A stretch of 64,000 bases of DNA from Sphingomonas sp. (GTDB lineage Bacteria > Pseudomonadota > Alphaproteobacteria > Sphingomonadales > Sphingomonadaceae). Positions 1 through 9,434 of the stretch are shown one piece after another. Position numbers and translations under genes: made by a program. The stretch spans positions 124,001-188,000 of the forward strand of contig NZ_JAGHZV010000007.1 of assembly GCF_017745215.1 (NCBI RefSeq), written 5' to 3'. Each line of letters starts with the position of its first letter. Positions within the stretch are counted from its first letter, which is position 1. The notes below the pieces were generated by a model, which saw only the letters and a list, made by a program, of their open reading frames with translations, ran no database searches and was not told where the DNA came from.

Positions 1-589
1 CTTCGCCGGTGAGGCGCGTGTAGATCGCGTCGGCGCATTTGTGCGCGGCGCGGCGCCATTCGGCGGGCGAGACGACGAAGCCCTGGCGGATCAGCTCGGT
101 GCGCGCCGCGGTGTCGTAGACATAGCAGCCGATCGACAGCGAGCCGTCGCCATTGGCGCGGACATAGCCCTGGACCAGCGCCTGCGAGGCGAAGGCGTTC
201 CACGAATCGTAATCGGGCGCGGTGACTTCGCCATAGCCGATCGGGCGCGCGGCATTGGGGCCGACGGTCTTGAACAGCCCGGTGTTGCGCAGGTCGTCGT
301 CGATCACCGCGGCGAGGCGGCGGCCGAGCTCGTCGGTCGAGCCCGCCGGCGTGGCGACCGCCTGGTTGGTCGGCATCGCCGGGATGATGATCGGCAGCGG
401 CGCGGCGGTGCCGCCCTCGACGTCGACCACCAGCCCGCCGTCCTGCTGGCCGGGCGCGGTCTGGTCAGACTGCTGCGCGGGGGGCGTCTGCTGGGGCGCA
501 GGCGCAGGGGTCTGGGCGATGGCCGCCGCCGGGAACGCCAGCGCCAGCGCGCCGGCCGCAAATGCCGTCAGGGTCCGCATCATCTCCAT
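1..589 (-). CDS. tolB: TolB, N-terminal part (runs off the window)
   Basis: This is the beginning of TolB, the periplasmic beta-propeller protein of the Tol-Pal system, which keeps the outer membrane attached during division. The translation has a signal peptide (hydrophobic stretch ending AIAQ), a Pro/Gln-rich linker, then the TolB N-terminal domain (VVDVEGG ... IIIPAMP ... GLFKTV). The ATG at 589 shares its A with the tolA stop (TGATG), so translation is probably coupled; ATGs at 583 and 580 are alternative starts. The propeller repeats and the expected pal gene lie beyond base 1. Placement directly after tolA confirms the assignment. Confidence 0.93.
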   Translation of the reverse strand, partial: MEMMRTLTAFAAGALALAFPAAAIAQTPAPAPQQTPPAQQSDQTAPGQQDGGLVVDVEGGTAAPLPIIIPAMPTNQAVATPAGSTDELGRRLAAVIDDDLRNTGLFKTVGPNAARPIGYGEVTAPDYDSWNAFASQALVQGYVRANGDGSLSIGCYVYDTAARTELIRQGFVVSPAEWRRAAHKCADAIYTRLTGE

Positions 590-1389
590 CACCTCGGATT
601 TATCCGGAGACGCAGCGTGAAGCTGCGCCACCCATTGGGAACATCGTACAGCTCGGGCGGCAAGTTGCGAAGCGGCGAGCAGCCCGCGAACACCGCGCGC
701 ACCGCATCGTCGACGCGGCGGATATAGCGTTCATTGTCGTCGTCGACGCCGTCATGGTCGACGATCCGCACCGGCCCGGCAAGCGATCCGTCCGGATTGA
801 GGTTCAGGGTCACGATCGCGCGGATCCGCTCCGAGCCCGGGCCCGGACTGACCTGGCGGTCGACGCAGGGCTGGACCTGGCGCGCGATCGCCGAGCCGAT
901 GTTCTGCCGCGCCTCGCCGGTCATCGTCGCCTGGGGCTTGGTCGACTTGCCGGGGCTGGGCTGGTCGGTGAGGCCCTTGATCAGGTCATCGCCGAGCCGG
1001 CCGGTGGGCGCCACCGAGCGGGTGCCGGGCTTGCCGCCCGACGCGGTGGTCGGCGGCTTGGGCTTGGCCGGCGGCGCGACCGGATCGGGCATGGGCTTGG
1101 GCTGGTCGGGCTTCTTGACCGGCGGCTCGGGCGTGTCGGCGGGCTGCTCGGCGGCGTCGGGCTCGACCGGGCCGGCCTCGGGCGCGACCTGCGTCGCCGG
1201 AGGCTCGGTGCTCGCCTCGGGCGCGGCGCTGACCAGCCCGACGTCGTCGGCGAGCGACACTTCGATCGGCGCGTTCATCGGCTTGGGCGGCGGGGGCGGG
1301 GCCTGCCGGCTCAGCCACCAGACGCCCGCGATCAGCCCGCCGTGAAGCAGGATCGAGATGACCAGTCCCTCGCCGTCGGCGCGGTCCAT
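589..1389 (-). CDS. tolA: TolA / TonB-type energy transducer
   Basis: A 266-residue inner-membrane protein that transmits proton-motive force from TolQR to TolB/Pal. It has a short cytoplasmic N-terminus, one membrane helix at about residues 9-26, a long Pro/Lys/Glu-rich periplasmic spacer (about 30-150), and a C-terminal domain of the TolA/TonB fold (about 165-266) with a Cys pair (QPCVDR and AGCSPL). The spacer is proline-rich rather than the long Ala/Lys helix of enterobacterial TolA, which is usual in alphaproteobacteria. It lies 31 bases after tolR and overlaps tolB by one base. Order in the operon makes TolA more likely than a stand-alone TonB. Confidence 0.9.
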   Translation of the reverse strand: MDRADGEGLVISILLHGGLIAGVWWLSRQAPPPPPKPMNAPIEVSLADDVGLVSAAPEASTEPPATQVAPEAGPVEPDAAEQPADTPEPPVKKPDQPKPMPDPVAPPAKPKPPTTASGGKPGTRSVAPTGRLGDDLIKGLTDQPSPGKSTKPQATMTGEARQNIGSAIARQVQPCVDRQVSPGPGSERIRAIVTLNLNPDGSLAGPVRIVDHDGVDDDNERYIRRVDDAVRAVFAGCSPLRNLPPELYDVPNGWRSFTLRLRINPR

Positions 1390-1420
1390 CAGCAGGCCTC
1401 GCTCGTCGCTGCCCGGCGCA

Positions 1421-1861
<441 letters not shown>

Positions 1862-1873
1862 CGCCCGGCCTCC

Positions 1874-2551
1874 TCAGCTCTCGCTCTCGAGCCGGCGGCT
1901 CAGCGTCGCGTGGAAGCCGTCGGCGAAGCGGTTGAGCCGCGCCTCGACGCGGTTGATCGCGTGGCTGTAGCGATTGTAGCCGATCAGCGCGGGGATCGCG
2001 GCGAACAGGCCGATCGCGGTGGCGAACAGCGCTTCGGCGATGCCCGGGCCGACCGCGGCGAGCCCGGCGTTCTGCTCCTGCGCGATGCCGATGAAGCTGT
2101 ACATGATGCCGAGCACGGTGCCGAACAGCCCGACGAACGGCGCCGAGGCAGCGACGGTGGCGAGGAAGTTCAGCCGATCGGAGAGCTTGTCGATCTCCAT
2201 CGCGATGGTGGTGCCCATCGCCATGCCGAGCCGCTCGCGCGTGCCTTCGCGGTCGATCGTCTTGCCCGCGGTCGAGCGGCGCCATTCGGTGACGCCCGCA
2301 GCGAAGATCCGCGCGATCGGCTGGTCGCGGCCGGCGGCGCGGCGGTGGAACTCGTCGATGCTGTCGGCCTCGCGATATTCGGCCTCGAACCGGTCGATCG
2401 CCTTGCGCACCCCGGCGATCTTGACGCCAAAGCCGAAGATGATCGCCCAGCTCCACAGGCTGGCGAGCGCGAGCAGGCCCATCACGATCTGCACTTCGAT
2501 GTGCGCGTGGAGGAACAGGCCGAGCGGCGAGAAATCATTGGTCGTCGGCAT
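1874..2551 (-). CDS. tolQ: TolQ, MotA/TolQ/ExbB proton channel
   Basis: A 225-residue inner-membrane protein of the MotA/TolQ/ExbB family, forming the proton channel with TolR. It has a first membrane helix near residues 22-45, a cytoplasmic loop, and two further helices including the conserved FLATVAASAPFVGLFGTV region and the ALFATAIGLFAAIPALIGYN region. Length and motif order fit TolQ. It starts 6 bases after ybgC ends and precedes tolR, the usual operon order. Confidence 0.96.
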   Translation of the reverse strand: MPTTNDFSPLGLFLHAHIEVQIVMGLLALASLWSWAIIFGFGVKIAGVRKAIDRFEAEYREADSIDEFHRRAAGRDQPIARIFAAGVTEWRRSTAGKTIDREGTRERLGMAMGTTIAMEIDKLSDRLNFLATVAASAPFVGLFGTVLGIMYSFIGIAQEQNAGLAAVGPGIAEALFATAIGLFAAIPALIGYNRYSHAINRVEARLNRFADGFHATLSRRLESES

Positions 2552-2557
2552 TCGCAG

Positions 2558-3004
2558 TCAGTTTCCCTTCCAGACCAGCGGCGCGAAGATCGCCATCCAT
2601 TCGGCAGGCTGGCGCCTGGGCCGTCCGGAAGGCGCCACGAACGCCGCCTCGACGTTCGCTTCGGCCACTATGGTAGCGCCCTGCATGACTCGCTGATGAA
2701 TGGTCACCGCCGCCTGGCGAAGTTGCACGAGGCGGCTGACCACCGTCAGCGTGTCGCCGAGACGCGCCGGCGCGTGGTAGCGGATCGAGATGTCGCGGAT
2801 GGCATAGGCGCCTTCCCCGGCCTCGAACACCGCGCGCTGGTCGATCCCGGCAGCGGCGAGCATATCGGAGCGGGCGCGCTCCATGAACCGCAGATAATTG
2901 GCGTGATAGACCACGCCGGTAAGATCGGTGTCCTCGAAATAGACACGCAGGACGAAATGATGCTCGAGGCCTTCGAAGCGGCCGAGGGCGGCGGGCACGT
3001 CCAT
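2558..3004 (-). CDS. ybgC: YbgC-type acyl-CoA thioesterase
   Basis: A 148-residue hot-dog fold thioesterase. The signature YFEDTDLTGVVYHANYLRF contains the catalytic Asp of the 4HBT/YbgC family. YbgC is the usual first gene of the Tol-Pal operon and is thought to act on acyl-CoA or acyl-ACP linked to phospholipid metabolism. The ATG at 3004 is chosen because the conserved region begins shortly after it. It is the first gene of the minus-strand operon ending in tolB. Confidence 0.93.
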   Translation of the reverse strand: MDVPAALGRFEGLEHHFVLRVYFEDTDLTGVVYHANYLRFMERARSDMLAAAGIDQRAVFEAGEGAYAIRDISIRYHAPARLGDTLTVVSRLVQLRQAAVTIHQRVMQGATIVAEANVEAAFVAPSGRPRRQPAEWMAIFAPLVWKGN

Positions 3005-3104
3005 GCCCGGGCACCTAACCGAGACGAGTCGATGGCGGAACCCCCGAAGGCTCGATTCGTCCCGGGGAGGGCACGGGCGAATCGGCTTGCGGCAGTGTCA
3101 CCCA

Positions 3105-3132
3105 TAGGTTACATGTCACCTGTAGGTTACAT
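3105..3132 (+). promoter_or_regulatory. Operator-like direct repeats upstream of a membrane protein/HTH pair
   Basis: Two exact copies of TAGGTTACAT lie at 3105-3114 and 3123-3132, 18 bases apart start to start. The stretch 3107-3120 is also an imperfect palindrome (GGTTACATGTCACC, 12 of 14 positions symmetric). It ends 13 bases before the first gene of an operon that encodes a small HTH regulator. An autoregulatory operator is inferred. Confidence 0.5.
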
Positions 3133-3145
3133 CTGAGGCAATGAC

Positions 3146-3592
3146 ATGGTTTCGGAAGATCTCGAGGAAGCGGAACGGCGCGGCAAGCAGCGCGCGAGGG
3201 TGTGGCCGGTGCTCGCGGGCTTGCTGATCCTGCAGCAATGGGCGTTCTTCACGCGCCACCTGCCCGAACGGCTGGATGGCGTGGTCGACTATCTCGACGC
3301 GGGCGTGTGGCTGTTGCTGGTGGTGGTGCCGCTCGGGGCGCTGTGGACCGGCGGATGGATCCGTCCACTCGAGATCCGCGCGTTGATCGAGGACGAATCG
3401 ACGCGTGCCAACCGGGCGAGCGCACTGGCGCTGGGCTTCCTGTTCGCGATCCTCGCAGCGACAGTGCTGTTCGTCGCGACGCTGTTCACGCAGGTGAATC
3501 CGCGGTTCGCGCTCAACGTCGTGATCAGCGCCGGGATCGGCAGCGCGATGATGCGCTTCGGGCTGCTCGAATGGCGCGACTATGCCGCGTGA
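3146..3592 (+). CDS. Small membrane protein paired with HTH regulator
   Basis: A 148-residue protein with about four hydrophobic helices (near residues 20-36, 50-67, 91-112 and 120-136) and short charged ends; no enzyme motif is visible. The following HTH gene overlaps its last 11 bases, so the two are translated together. Small membrane proteins of this sort are often found next to YozG-like Cro/CI regulators, where the pair may sense the membrane, but the function is not known. The ATG at 3146 is preceded by a TGAGG element. Confidence 0.6.
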   Translation: MVSEDLEEAERRGKQRARVWPVLAGLLILQQWAFFTRHLPERLDGVVDYLDAGVWLLLVVVPLGALWTGGWIRPLEIRALIEDESTRANRASALALGFLFAILAATVLFVATLFTQVNPRFALNVVISAGIGSAMMRFGLLEWRDYAA

Positions 3593-3794
3593 CGGGGAAC
3601 TGACCAACCGGCTGCGCGAGCAACGCGACGCCCTTGGCTGGACCCAGGCCGACCTTGCCGAGCGCGTCGGCGTCTCGCGCAAGACGATCAATACGATCGA
3701 GAACGGCGTGTTCGTGCCCTCGACGATCGTCGCGCTCCGGATCGCGCGCACGCTGGGGATGCCGGTGGAGGCGCTGTTCCTGCTGGCGGAGTAG
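3582..3794 (+). CDS. Small Cro/CI-type HTH transcriptional regulator
   Basis: A 70-residue protein that is essentially one HTH_3 domain. The motif is clear: TQADLAERVGVSRKTINTIE followed by PSTIVALRIARTLGMPVEALF. It matches the compact YozG-like family of stand-alone regulators. Its start overlaps the upstream membrane-protein gene by 11 bases. It probably binds the repeats at 3105-3132 and controls its own operon; this is inferred from position only. Confidence 0.85.
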   Translation: MPRDGELTNRLREQRDALGWTQADLAERVGVSRKTINTIENGVFVPSTIVALRIARTLGMPVEALFLLAE

Positions 3795-3826
3795 GGAGCG
3801 GGGAGATCCGATGATTTACCCATGAA

Positions 3827-3909
3827 CCGTCATCCCGGCGAAAGCCGGGACCCAGAGCCACGAGTGATGTCCTCTGTAACCTGGGTCCCGGCTTTCGCCG
3901 GGATGACGG
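3827..3909. repeat. REP-like inverted repeat, copy 1
   Basis: An 83-base imperfect palindrome whose left arm reads CCGTCATCCCGGCGAAAGCC and whose right arm is the reverse complement, ending GGGATGACGG. The central 25 bases or so are variable. It lies between the convergent HTH gene and the amidotransferase gene. It is the first of nine long or short members of one family in this window and could form a strong hairpin in RNA from either strand. Confidence 0.9.
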
Positions 3910-3945
3910 TGGTGGGTCGATACAATCTCATCCCGCTTCAACCGC

Positions 3946-4710
3946 TCACATATGCAGCGTGCCGCCGGTAAGCCGGATCTCGAGCCCCGCCGATTCGTGG
4001 AGCGCGTCGCGGAGCAGGTGGAAATAGGCGCGGCTCGCGTCGCACTGGGCCGCATTCCATTCGGGATGCCATTGCACCGCGAGCACCTGGCCGCCGCAGG
4101 GGCGCGCGGCGAAGGCTTCGACCAGCCCGTCGCCGCTCGACACCGCTTCGATCGACAGGCCGGTGCCGAGCCGGTCGATCCCCTGGTGGTGCACCGAATT
4201 GACGCTGATCCGGCGCTCGCCGGTGGCCGTCGCGAGCAGTCCGCCCGCGGCGAGGTCGACGTCGTGGCCGTGGTCGAACAGCTCGGCGAAGTCGAGCGCT
4301 TCCTCCCGGCGATGGTGCGCGGGGCCGTCGAGGTCGGTGGTGAGGGTGCCGCCGAACAGCACGTTGAGCTCCTGCAGCCCGCGACAGATGCCGAATACCG
4401 GCTTGCCCTGCTCGATCATCTGACCGGCGAGCGCGAGCGCCACTTCGTCGCGCTGCTCGTCGGGGCGGTCGGGCGCGGTGTCGCGGCCGTAGCGCGCCGG
4501 CGCGACGTTCGAGCGCGAGCCGGTGAGCAGCAGCCCGTCGAGCCGCGCGGTGATCGCCGGCGCGTCGAGCGCGTCGACCAGCGCGGGGACGAGCAGCACG
4601 GTGGCGCCGGCCAGCCGGTGGAGCGGCTCGACGAAGCGGCTCGCGACCGCCTGGATCGGCCGGTCGGCGACTTCGTTGCAGCAGAGCACGCCGATCACCG
4701 GCTTATGCAT
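3946..4710 (-). CDS. Gamma-glutamyl-gamma-aminobutyrate hydrolase-like (class I GATase, peptidase C26)
   Basis: A 254-residue class I glutamine-amidotransferase fold. The nucleophile elbow GICRGLQELN holds the catalytic Cys, and QWHPEWN holds the His and Glu of the triad. This arrangement is the PuuD/peptidase C26 group, which hydrolyses gamma-glutamyl amides such as gamma-glutamyl-GABA in putrescine breakdown. No other putrescine genes are nearby, so the substrate is open. ATG at 4710 is preferred over an upstream in-frame GTG at 4722. Confidence 0.85.
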   Translation of the reverse strand: MHKPVIGVLCCNEVADRPIQAVASRFVEPLHRLAGATVLLVPALVDALDAPAITARLDGLLLTGSRSNVAPARYGRDTAPDRPDEQRDEVALALAGQMIEQGKPVFGICRGLQELNVLFGGTLTTDLDGPAHHRREEALDFAELFDHGHDVDLAAGGLLATATGERRISVNSVHHQGIDRLGTGLSIEAVSSGDGLVEAFAARPCGGQVLAVQWHPEWNAAQCDASRAYFHLLRDALHESAGLEIRLTGGTLHM

Positions 4711-4837
4711 GCGAGTCTCCACGGTGTGTTTTATCGATCCTTCTCGTAGGATTTCTGCCGCAGAAAAGCTTGGAAGGCGTTAAGCACGCCTCGTTGCCCC
4801 CTTGAAGGGAACCGGCGTTGCGATAGGCTGGCGCGCG

Positions 4838-5575
4838 ATGACCGAGATCCCGGCGCTCCGCCTGACGAACCTGCGCAAAAGCTTCGACAAGCCCGTGATC
4901 GAGGGACTCGACCTCGAGATCCGGCCCGGAGAGCTCTATGCGCTGCTCGGCCCCAACGGCGCGGGCAAGACCACCACCTTGCGCATGGCCGTGGGCCTGA
5001 CCGAGCCCGACGAGGGCGGGATCGAGATCTTCGGGATCGACGCGCGCAAGCGGCCGAGGGCGGCCAAGGCGATCACGGCGTGGCTGCCCGACGATCCGAT
5101 GCTCTACGACAAGCTGACGCCGTCCGAATATCTCGGCTTCGTCGCGGGACTGTGGGGCATCGCGCCAAGCCAGGCGGCGCCCGAGGCCGAGCGGCTGCTC
5201 AAATGGCTCGAGCTCTGGGACGTGCGCGACACGCGCTGCGAGGGCTTCTCGCGCGGCATGAAGCAGAAGGCGGCCCTCGCCGGCGCGCTGATCCACGATC
5301 CGCGGCTGCTGATCCTCGACGAGCCGCTGACCGGGCTCGACGCGGCGATGGCGCGCAGCGTCAAGGATGCGCTGCGCGCAGCGGTGGACGAAGGCAAGAC
5401 GGTGATCGTCACCACTCACATCCTCGACGTCGCCGAGCGCATCGCCGACCGGATCGGAATCATCGCCGGGGGCAAGCTGCTCGCCGAAGGCACGCTCGAC
5501 GAGCTGCGCGCCGAGGGCGGCGCCAACGACGAGACGCTCGAGGACACGTTCATCCGGCTGACCGGCGGGCAATGA
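4838..5575 (+). CDS. ABC transporter ATP-binding protein
   Basis: A 245-residue ABC ATPase. Walker A is GPNGAGKTTT, the signature region is GFSRGMKQKAALA, Walker B is LLILDEP, and the switch His is in VTTHILD. The sequence resembles the exporter subfamily (CcmA/NatA-like). The ATG at 4838 is chosen because the family start is close to it; upstream frame begins only with a TTG. It overlaps the permease by four bases (ATGA), so the two form one transporter. The substrate cannot be read from the sequence. Confidence 0.92.
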   Translation: MTEIPALRLTNLRKSFDKPVIEGLDLEIRPGELYALLGPNGAGKTTTLRMAVGLTEPDEGGIEIFGIDARKRPRAAKAITAWLPDDPMLYDKLTPSEYLGFVAGLWGIAPSQAAPEAERLLKWLELWDVRDTRCEGFSRGMKQKAALAGALIHDPRLLILDEPLTGLDAAMARSVKDALRAAVDEGKTVIVTTHILDVAERIADRIGIIAGGKLLAEGTLDELRAEGGANDETLEDTFIRLTGGQ

Positions 5576-7017
5576 TCGGCCTGCTGATCCGCCTCGCGCC
5601 GAGGCAGAGCCTGGTGTGGCTGGTGCTGCACGAGCTGCGCCTCTCGGTCGCGGGGCGCAAGATCCGCGCGTGGCAGGCGGTGCTCGGGCCGATCCTGCTG
5701 CTCGGCTGGATCGCGGTGGGCGTGGCGATCGCCTTCGCCGTGCAGCACGTCGCCATCCCCGAATCGGCGGAGGTCGACACCGGGCTGCTGGTCGGCGCGA
5801 TCCTGCTGTTCAGTTTCATGACCACCCAGGCGCTGCTGGTGAGCCAGCGCACCCTGTTCGAAGCCGGCGACCTCGACCTGCTCTTCTCCGCGCCGATCGC
5901 GCCGCGCACGGTGATGGCGGCCAAGCTGATCGGCATCGCCGCGGCGATCGCGCTGTCCTTCGCGCTGATGGTGCTGCCGCTGGTGCTGCCGATCGCGGTG
6001 CTGGGGCATCCGCAGCTCTTCGGCGTGCCCGCGCTGCTGCTCGCGCTGACCCTGATCGCGGCGTGCCTGGGGCTCGGCATCACGCTGCTGCTCGCCAAGA
6101 TCGCCGGCCCGCGCGCGGCGCGGACGGTGGGACAGATCGTCGCGGCGCTCGCGGGCGGCTCGGTGTTCCTCGCCTCGCAGCTGATGTCGCACGGCGACCG
6201 CACGACGCGCTCGGGCGCCAAGATCCTGTTCGACCGGATGCTCGAGAGCGGCTTCGGCTCGCACGGGCTCGGCGCGCTGCCGGGCAAGGCGGCGTTCGGC
6301 GATCCGCTGGCGACCGCGCTGCTGCTCGGCATCGGCGTCGCGCTGTTCGTGCTGACCGTGACGGCGATGCAGACCGCCTTCCTCTCGGCCTATCGCGCGG
6401 GCACGATGAAGCTCGGGCGCACCCGGCGGGCGACGAGCAAGGTCGCCAGGCATTTCCACCCCACGCTGTTCGGCGCGGTGTTCGCCAAGGAGTGGAAGCT
6501 TCTCGCGCGCGATCCGGCGCTGGCGTTCCAGATCGTGCTGCGGCTGATCTATCTCGCGCCCTTGTTCCTCGCGGTGTTCCGCGCCGGGAGCAAGGTCCCG
6601 ATCGCGCCGTCGCTTGCCTTCGGCAGCGTGGTGATCGCGGGGCAGGTGGTAGCGAGCCTCGCCTGGCTTGCGGTCTCGGCCGAGGATGCGCCCGACTTGG
6701 TCAAGGTCTCGCCGGTCGCCAAGCGCGAGCTCGACAATGCCAAGCTGTGGGCAGCCATGGCGATGGCGGCACCGCTGATCGCGCTGCTGCCGATCGCGAT
6801 CGCTTTCGAGACGATCCCCGGCGCGTTGGTGACGCTGGCGATGACGGCGTTCACCGGCTGGATGACAGGGCAGCTCGAGGTCCTCTACGGCAAGCCGGCC
6901 CCGCGATCGACCTTCCGCCGACGGCGCTCGGGATCGCTGATCGTCGGGATCTTCAGCGTGATCCTGACTTTGGTGTTCGGCGGCGTCGCGGGCGTGGCGG
7001 TGTATCTGCTCGGCTAG
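5572..7017 (+). CDS. ABC transporter permease (ABC-2-like exporter)
   Basis: A 481-residue integral membrane protein with many hydrophobic helices, including paired segments near residues 40-60, 75-90, 115-175, 245-270, 320-400 and 455-481. It starts inside the stop codon of the ATPase gene (ATGA overlap), making it the membrane partner. Large permeases of this style are found in two-component ABC exporters of unknown substrate. A REP-like repeat follows its stop. Confidence 0.85.
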   Translation: MIGLLIRLAPRQSLVWLVLHELRLSVAGRKIRAWQAVLGPILLLGWIAVGVAIAFAVQHVAIPESAEVDTGLLVGAILLFSFMTTQALLVSQRTLFEAGDLDLLFSAPIAPRTVMAAKLIGIAAAIALSFALMVLPLVLPIAVLGHPQLFGVPALLLALTLIAACLGLGITLLLAKIAGPRAARTVGQIVAALAGGSVFLASQLMSHGDRTTRSGAKILFDRMLESGFGSHGLGALPGKAAFGDPLATALLLGIGVALFVLTVTAMQTAFLSAYRAGTMKLGRTRRATSKVARHFHPTLFGAVFAKEWKLLARDPALAFQIVLRLIYLAPLFLAVFRAGSKVPIAPSLAFGSVVIAGQVVASLAWLAVSAEDAPDLVKVSPVAKRELDNAKLWAAMAMAAPLIALLPIAIAFETIPGALVTLAMTAFTGWMTGQLEVLYGKPAPRSTFRRRRSGSLIVGIFSVILTLVFGGVAGVAVYLLG

Positions 7018-7043
7018 CCGGATGCGATTGAATCGACCCAACG

Positions 7044-7127
7044 CCGTCATCCCCGGCGAAAGCCGGGACCCAGACCCACGGGCGACACGACTTGCTGCCC
7101 TGGATCCCGGCTTTCGCCGGGATGACG
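7044..7127. repeat. REP-like inverted repeat, copy 2
   Basis: An 84-base inverted repeat with the same arms as the element at 3827-3909, with one extra C in the left arm. It separates the convergent ABC permease and ruvB genes. Confidence 0.9.
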
Positions 7128-7147
7128 ACTGAAGAAATCCCTCAGCT

Positions 7148-8173
7148 CTAGCCGTCGAACAGCCCGTCCTGCTGGCCCGCCGGCGGATCGAGGCCGAGGT
7201 GCTTCCAGGCCGCGCCGTTGAGGCAGCGGCCGCGCGCGGTGCGGGCGATCATGCCGATCTGGATGAGATAGGGCTCGATCACTTCCTCGATCGTGTCGCG
7301 CGGCTCGCTGAGCCCCGCGGCGAGCGTCTCGACGCCCACCGGGCCGCCGCGATAGATGTCGGCGATCATCATGAGGTAGCGCCGGTCCATCGAGTCGAGC
7401 CCGAGCGCGTCGACCTCGAGCCGGTTGAGCGCCTGGTCTGCGACCCGGGCGTGGACGGTCGCTTCGCCGAGCACGTTGGCGAAGTCGCGCACCCGGCGCA
7501 GCAGCCGGCCGGCGATGCGCGGGGTGCCGCGCGCGCGCTTGGCGATCTCGCGCGCGCCGTCGGGCGCGATGTGCAGGTCGAGCAGCGTCGCGGCACGCGT
7601 GACGACCTGTTCGAGCTCGTCGACGGTGTAGAAATTGAGGCGGATCGGAATGCCGAACCGGTCGCGCAGCGGCGTGGTGAGCAGCCCCTGGCGCGTGGTC
7701 GCGCCGACGAGCGTGAAGCGCGGCAAGTCGATGCGGACCGAGCGCGCCGAGGGACCCTCGCCGATGATCAGGTCGAGCGCGCGGTCCTCCATCGCGGGGT
7801 AGAGCACCTCTTCCACCTGGGGCGCGAGGCGGTGGATCTCGTCGATGAACAGGACGTCGCCGTCCTCGAGGTTGGTGAGCAGCGCGGCGAGGTCGCCCGA
7901 CTTGGCGATGACGGGGCCCGAGGTGGCGCGGAAGCCGACGCCCATCTCGCGCGCGACGATCTGGGCGAGCGTGGTCTTGCCGAGGCCCGGCGGGCCGAAG
8001 AAGAGGACGTGATCGAGCACGTCGCCGCGCGACCTGGCGGCCTGGATGAACACCCGGAGGTTCTCGCGCGCGCCCTTCTGCCCGACGAACTCGTCGAGGC
8101 GCTTGGGGCGCAGCGCGGCGTCGACATCGTCGGCGCGGCGCTCGGGGGCGAGGATGCGGTCGGAGTCGGTCAT
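7148..8173 (-). CDS. ruvB: Holliday junction branch migration ATPase RuvB
   Basis: A 341-residue AAA+ motor that drives branch migration of Holliday junctions with RuvA. It shows Walker [13 protein letters not shown], Walker B with DEIHRL, the sensor region GATTRQGLL and the C-terminal winged-helix region [16 protein letters not shown]. It starts at 8173, with the ATG overlapping by four bases the stop of an AT-rich orphan gene that has come to lie between it and ruvA. Confidence 0.98.
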   Translation of the reverse strand: MTDSDRILAPERRADDVDAALRPKRLDEFVGQKGARENLRVFIQAARSRGDVLDHVLFFGPPGLGKTTLAQIVAREMGVGFRATSGPVIAKSGDLAALLTNLEDGDVLFIDEIHRLAPQVEEVLYPAMEDRALDLIIGEGPSARSVRIDLPRFTLVGATTRQGLLTTPLRDRFGIPIRLNFYTVDELEQVVTRAATLLDLHIAPDGAREIAKRARGTPRIAGRLLRRVRDFANVLGEATVHARVADQALNRLEVDALGLDSMDRRYLMMIADIYRGGPVGVETLAAGLSEPRDTIEEVIEPYLIQIGMIARTARGRCLNGAAWKHLGLDPPAGQQDGLFDG

Positions 8174-8862
8174 TGATCAGGCATCGTCCACGCAGACGGG
8201 AGTCGGCTCATTCTTATTTCCAGTGTCCTCCTTAGTCCGGCGAACTCATTTCCATGAATATTCAGCAGATTAAACACACTCTGAACGCGATCCCAAGAGA
8301 CGCAATCAGGGCCTTTTTCCTCATTCCGACGCGCAAAATCAAATAATGCCTCTATTAGAGCGTGAACGCGTGCTGCTTGTATGATATATTGATCTACAGT
8401 TTCGCCGACATTGGAAAGATTGGACATTTGAACTTGATCGGTCAGGGACATTATTCGGGAATTTAAAACTTGAATTTCGCAACATATCTCGCTGATCAGC
8501 TCAACTATCGATTTATCGTCCGTAGCTTCGAGTATCTCTCTCAGAGCGTCTACCAAGTGATTCGGCAATTGCGGTGGGTTGAATCCGGTTCGGAGAGCTC
8601 CAATGTGACCCGGAACCAAGGCCCTCCTTGCCTGAGCGAGTTGACAAATGATGTCTCGGACAAATTGACCGAGACCACTTAACGTTAGCGGTAGCGTAGC
8701 TCGAATTGCAGTTAAGCGCCGGCGTAAACGGGAGTGCTCATGAGCATCAGCCTGCACTATTTGTTTGCGGAGCAAAATCGCTCCCACGATCGCGGCGATG
8801 ATGGCCAGTAGACCACTGATCAGCGTTTGCCATTGGTCGAGCCACGCAACGAAGTCGTGCAT
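8170..8862 (-). CDS. AT-rich orphan gene, membrane-anchored protein of unknown function
   Basis: A 230-residue protein with one N-terminal membrane helix (about residues 13-32, [17 protein letters not shown]) and a mostly helical remainder with three cysteines near the middle (IICQL, ICCEI) and one towards the end (DCVSWD). No domain is recognised. The DNA is visibly richer in A and T than all flanking genes (for example 8340-8560) and uses AT-ending codons, suggesting recent acquisition. ATG at 8862 places the membrane helix at the N-terminus. It sits 5 bases after the DUF4337 gene and overlaps ruvB by four bases. Confidence 0.7.
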   Translation of the reverse strand: MHDFVAWLDQWQTLISGLLAIIAAIVGAILLRKQIVQADAHEHSRLRRRLTAIRATLPLTLSGLGQFVRDIICQLAQARRALVPGHIGALRTGFNPPQLPNHLVDALREILEATDDKSIVELISEICCEIQVLNSRIMSLTDQVQMSNLSNVGETVDQYIIQAARVHALIEALFDFARRNEEKGPDCVSWDRVQSVFNLLNIHGNEFAGLRRTLEIRMSRLPSAWTMPDQ

Positions 8863-8867
8863 GCTGC

Positions 8868-9425
8868 TCACCCCAGCAGCCCGCTCAGCACGGCGGGGTG
8901 GAAGCCCCAGCCGAGGAAGCCGCACAGGCCCATGAACAGGCCGAAGCCGCCGAACAGCCACGCCACCGTCAGCAGCCAGCTCGTCTCGGCGAGCGAGGCG
9001 ACCGCGGCGATCGAGATGGCGGTGGCGATCGCCGCGTCGCTCGCGTCGAACTGGTCGTCATGGACGTTGAGCGCGTCATATTGCGCGCTCGCCGCCCTGG
9101 CCTGTTCGGCGAGCTTCGGCGCTTCGGCGTCGTATTTCGCGATGTCGCGGTCGAGCTGGGCGAGCAGCGGCGCGGCCTTCCCGGGATCGGCGGCGAGCAG
9201 CGCGATCTGCTGGCGGCTCGCCTCGGCGACGTGGCGCTTGGTCCGCGTCGCCTGATATTCGTTCCACAGGTCGACCGACTGCGCCTGCGCCGCTTGCATC
9301 GCCTGGACGATGTTGCCGTCCTTGATCCCGCACAGCCCGGTGAACACCGAGAGCACCACTACGGTGATCGCGACGAGGCGGTTGAGGCGCTTGTCCTTGG
9401 CTTCGGCGCTGACTTCGATTTCCAT
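8868..9425 (-). CDS. DUF4337-family membrane protein
   Basis: A 185-residue protein with an N-terminal helix (about 17-35), a long charged, probably coiled-coil middle (about 40-120) and two C-terminal helices (about 130-180, ending WGFHPAVLSGLLG). This layout is that of DUF4337. Function is unknown. It lies 9 bases downstream of ruvA and 5 bases upstream of the AT-rich gene, so it is likely co-transcribed with the ruv genes. Confidence 0.75.
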   Translation of the reverse strand: MEIEVSAEAKDKRLNRLVAITVVVLSVFTGLCGIKDGNIVQAMQAAQAQSVDLWNEYQATRTKRHVAEASRQQIALLAADPGKAAPLLAQLDRDIAKYDAEAPKLAEQARAASAQYDALNVHDDQFDASDAAIATAISIAAVASLAETSWLLTVAWLFGGFGLFMGLCGFLGWGFHPAVLSGLLG

Positions 9426-9434
9426 GGGGCCTCG

